Part shown: positions 6,856 through 9,191 of the stretch, piece by piece
Layout: each line of letters begins with the position of its first letter
How positions within the stretch are numbered: the stretch's first letter is position 1
Assembly: GCA_900313155.1 (NCBI GenBank)
Contig: OMQE01000125.1
Coordinates: forward strand, 1 to 9,191
DNA from: an uncultured Rhodospirillaceae bacterium
GTDB lineage: Bacteria > Pseudomonadota > Alphaproteobacteria > RF32 > CAG-239
DNA: 9,191 bases
Direction of reading: 5' to 3'
Translations under genes and position numbers: made by a program
Notes under the pieces: model-generated
What the model saw: the letters and a program-made list of their open reading frames with translations, nothing else
Database searches by the model: none
Told to the model about the DNA's origin: nothing

Positions 6856-7875
6856 ATGATAAAAACAGCAGAAGCGGTGTCTTTAGGACATCCGGATAAA
6901 ACAGCAGACTATATTTCAAGCTACATTTTAGACAGGTTTTTAGAGCAAGACGAACATACACGTTTTGCGGTTGAAGTGATGATAAAGGAAAATACGGTTG
7001 TTTTAGGCGGCGAGGTCAGTAGTTCTTTTTGTCCTGAAAATGTGGCTTTCAAAAAATATGTGACACAAGCGTTACGAGAAATCGGTTATGATGAACAATA
7101 TGCCGATTTGTGGGGCGACCATGCACCAGATGTGCGAAAATTGAAAGTTATCAACTTAATCAGTTGTCAATCGTCGCAAATTGCACAAGGGGTTTTTCAA
7201 GACGGCTGGGGCGATCAGGGCGTATTTGTCGGATACGCTTGCCAAGGTGAGGGGCGTATCAGTCCGGAACAGTATTTGGCGCGAAAGTTGAATAAGGCGC
7301 TTTATGAAAGAGCTCGTCAAAGCAATAATTTGGGACTAGACATCAAAACGCAAATATCGCTTAATGAAAAAGGGTATGTACAAACGGCGGTTGTGGCAAT
7401 ACCAATGTTGCACAATGAAGATTTAAGCGGTTTTATTTTTGAGGTGCTAGGTCAAGTTCCGCAGCGACTGATTATTAACGGCACCGGTAATTATACGACA
7501 CATTCCGGTATGGCAGATTGTGGGGTGACAGGGCGCAAGTTGGCTTGTGATTTTTATGAAACATCGGCCCCAATCGGTGGCGGTTCACCATGGACCAAAG
7601 ATGCCACAAAAGCTGATTTAACGCTTAATTTATATGCACGTTGCTTGGCTGTGGAAAATTTGTATGATTATGATGAAGTTTGGGTATATCTGTCTTCGTG
7701 TATCGGACAGGCTTGTTTGCCGAGCGCGACACTAAAATGGCGTAAAGGCGATAAATTTGGAGAGCAAATGTTGCCGATAAAAGAATTGCGTCCATCGGTA
7801 TTGATTAAAAAATTGGGACTTAATCGGCCAATTTATGCAAAGCTTTGCCGAGAGGGGATATACGGTGTTTTTTGA
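6856..7875 (+). CDS. metK: Short, divergent S-adenosylmethionine synthetase (methionine adenosyltransferase, MetK family)
   Basis: The predicted enzyme makes SAM from methionine and ATP. At 339 residues it is about 45 shorter than typical bacterial MetK (~384). All three MetK domains are traceable. The N-domain has SLGHPDKTADYIS (9-21; usually SEGHPDKIADQIS) with H12, D14 and K15, and VVLGGE (48-53). The central part has WGDQGVFVGYA (118-128) with D120, and DIKTQIS (162-168) with K164. The C-domain has MADCGVTGRK (219-228) with D221, R227 and K228, and GGGSPWTKDATKAD (241-254) with K248, K252 and D254. These correspond to the known ATP, phosphate and metal/potassium ligands of E. coli MetK. 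Oddities: about 16 residues missing between K164 and R227, NPTGR changed to NGTGN, and the chain ends at YGVF, where normal MetK continues GR-x-x-F-x-WE. Start: ATG with AGGAG 8 nt upstream. The SAM-II leader supports a role in SAM supply. Activity is inferred; a second, standard MetK elsewhere cannot be excluded. Confidence 0.88.
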   Translation: MIKTAEAVSLGHPDKTADYISSYILDRFLEQDEHTRFAVEVMIKENTVVLGGEVSSSFCPENVAFKKYVTQALREIGYDEQYADLWGDHAPDVRKLKVINLISCQSSQIAQGVFQDGWGDQGVFVGYACQGEGRISPEQYLARKLNKALYERARQSNNLGLDIKTQISLNEKGYVQTAVVAIPMLHNEDLSGFIFEVLGQVPQRLIINGTGNYTTHSGMADCGVTGRKLACDFYETSAPIGGGSPWTKDATKADLTLNLYARCLAVENLYDYDEVWVYLSSCIGQACLPSATLKWRKGDKFGEQMLPIKELRPSVLIKKLGLNRPIYAKLCREGIYGVF

Positions 7876-7934
7876 GTAAGGTATGGCTCTGGAGTATTGT
7901 CTTTAGGCTATTAAAAAACAAAGGCTTTCCGCAT

Positions 7935-9191
7935 TTATCCGGCTTTATAGGTTCTAATCATTTCATCTCGCTCAAACAAATAGAGCAGTGTCCGCAAAGC
8001 TTCGCCACGCGAACTTTGTAAATTCGGATCCTGATTCAAAATTAAAGCCGCATCTTTGGTTGCCGTCAGCAGTAAATCGGTATGAAAGGTCATGTCTGCC
8101 AAGCGAAAACTGTTAAATCCCGACTGTTTTGTGCCTAAAATTTCGCCACCGCCACGCAATTTTAAATCTTCTTCGGCGATCAAAAAACCGTCTTCGGTTT
8201 GCCGCATAATATTCAAGCGAGAGCGTGAAACTTCGCTAAGCGGAAACCCATACATTAAAATACAGCTTGAAGCCTCTTGACCACGCTTAATCCGTCCGCG
8301 TAATTGGTGAAGTTGAGCCAACCCAAATCGTTCGGCGTGTTCAACAATCATTACCGTGGCTGCCGGCACATTTACACCGACTTCTATTACCGTGGTTGAA
8401 ACCAAAAGTTTGATTCTTCCTGCCTTAAATTCTTCCATTACGGCGTTTTTTTCGCTTTCTTTCATTTTGCCATGAACCAATCCGACAGTATGGCCAAAAA
8501 TTTTTTGCAAACTTTCATAACGTTCGGTAGCGGCAGATAAATCTATCTTTTCAGATTCTTCGACCAGTGGGCAAACCCAATAAGCCTGTGTGCCGGTTTG
8601 TAATTTACGTTGCAGTGCTTCGACCACAGCATGAATTTTGTTTATCGGCATCACTGTTGTTGTAACAGGCTTACGCCCTGCCGGTAATTCATCTATTTTG
8701 GAATATTCCATATCGCCATATTGTGTTAAAACCAGAGTGCGCGGTATAGGTGTGGCGGTCATCACCAAAACATCAACACTTTGTCCTTTTTCAGACAAAT
8801 TCAGGCGTTGGCGAACCCCGAAACGATGTTGTTCATCAACCACGACATAAGCTAAATCTTTGAATTTGACATTTTCTGTAAACAAAGCGTGTGTCCCAAT
8901 TAAAATATCAATTTCGCCTTGTTCAAGTTGTTGTAAAAGCAGGTTTCTTGCCTTACCTTTGACGCTTCCGGTCAATAAAGCGGTGCGAACACCGATTTGG
9001 GTGCAAAAGTCGCTCATTGTTTCGGCGTGTTGCTGGGCCAATATTTCGGTTGGAGCCATAATTGCTGCCTGAGCGCCGCATTCTACTGCATTAAGCATTG
9101 TCATCAGTGCCACAACAGTTTTGCCGCTACCCACATCTCCTTGTAACAGACGCGACATACGATAAGGTGCAAACATATCACTCTCAATTTC
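7935..9191 (-). CDS. recG: ATP-dependent DNA helicase RecG, C-terminal 418 residues (partial)
   Basis: The frame stays open to the window edge (EIESDMFAPYRMSRLLQGDVGSGKT), so the Met at 9176 is internal and the true start lies beyond 9191. RecG is usually ~690 residues, so roughly the first 270 (wedge/OB domain) are missing. RecG remodels stalled replication forks and branched DNA. Counted from the edge, visible superfamily 2 motifs are: Walker A GDVGSGKT (18-25), APTEILAQQHAE (46-57), DEQH (119-122), TATPIPRT (145-152), VHGKMKESEK (239-248), STTVIEVGVNVP (265-276), and motif VI QLRGRIKRG (296-304). The RecG-specific tail has GEILGTKQSGFNSFRLAD (349-366), containing the translocation motif region, and ends LLYLFERDEMIRTYKAG, which resembles alphaproteobacterial RecG. 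Motif VI keeps Q-x-x-G-R-x-x-R but has lysine where glycine is usual (RGRVGRG). It is convergent with the metK-like gene, 59 nt apart. Mfd and PriA share the helicase fold, but the tail excludes them. Confidence 0.96.
   Translation of the reverse strand, partial: EIESDMFAPYRMSRLLQGDVGSGKTVVALMTMLNAVECGAQAAIMAPTEILAQQHAETMSDFCTQIGVRTALLTGSVKGKARNLLLQQLEQGEIDILIGTHALFTENVKFKDLAYVVVDEQHRFGVRQRLNLSEKGQSVDVLVMTATPIPRTLVLTQYGDMEYSKIDELPAGRKPVTTTVMPINKIHAVVEALQRKLQTGTQAYWVCPLVEESEKIDLSAATERYESLQKIFGHTVGLVHGKMKESEKNAVMEEFKAGRIKLLVSTTVIEVGVNVPAATVMIVEHAERFGLAQLHQLRGRIKRGQEASSCILMYGFPLSEVSRSRLNIMRQTEDGFLIAEEDLKLRGGGEILGTKQSGFNSFRLADMTFHTDLLLTATKDAALILNQDPNLQSSRGEALRTLLYLFERDEMIRTYKAG

Noticed and set aside
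7876..7934. Terminator between the convergent metK-like and recG genes
   Set aside because: There are T/A runs, but only a 3-bp CCG/CGG stem precedes the minus-strand T run and GGCTTT occurs as a direct rather than inverted repeat. No stable hairpin was found; the 59-nt gap holds nothing else that I can see.
7868..7980. Possible frameshift in a T6 run just before the metK-like stop that would explain the missing C-terminus
   Set aside because: Shifting the frame gives an extension (FLSKVWLWSIVF...) that lacks the GR-x-x-F-x-WE ending and runs antisense through the recG end. A natural stop is more likely.

Overview
The window is AT-rich bacterial chromosome (about 40% G+C by eye, not counted). 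It most likely comes from an uncultured or host-associated alphaproteobacterium. Three observations support this: the RecG C-terminus (LLYLFERDE...AG after a QSGF...FRLAD segment) reads like alphaproteobacterial RecG; a SAM-II riboswitch, a class found mainly in Alphaproteobacteria, is present; and promoters have clear TTGACA -35 boxes. The lineage is inference. No mobile element, CRISPR array, tRNA or rRNA was seen.

Positions 1-4380 (+) are a glycogen / alpha-glucan operon: the last 50 codons of the branching enzyme glgB, then the debranching enzyme glgX, then the 4-alpha-glucanotransferase malQ. Gaps are 14 and 6 nt, and the malQ ribosome binding site lies inside the end of glgX. GlgB makes alpha-1,6 branches, GlgX removes them from trimmed glycogen, and MalQ recycles the short maltodextrins released.

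Positions 4381-6021 (+) hold a promoter with a near-consensus sigma70 sequence and a 525-residue soluble, mostly helical protein of unknown function. It ends in a roughly 100-residue charged tail with no glycine or proline, probably a coiled coil. Its stop is 2 nt from the stop of the next gene, which is convergent.

Positions 6024-7875 are a small S-adenosylmethionine (SAM) region. On the minus strand is a methylthioadenosine/S-adenosylhomocysteine nucleosidase (mtnN). Divergent from it, on the plus strand, is a short and divergent methionine adenosyltransferase (MetK family, 339 residues) that keeps the recognisable substrate and metal ligands. The 166-bp gap between them contains a promoter for metK-like and, at about 6798-6847, an RNA leader that matches the SAM-II (metA-type) riboswitch in both sequence and pseudoknot pairing. 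Its 3' end merges with the Shine-Dalgarno sequence of the metK-like gene. SAM would therefore be expected to shut off translation of the enzyme that makes it. This is the most interesting feature of the window.

Positions 7935-9191 (-) are the C-terminal 418 residues of the RecG branch-migration helicase, cut by the window edge.
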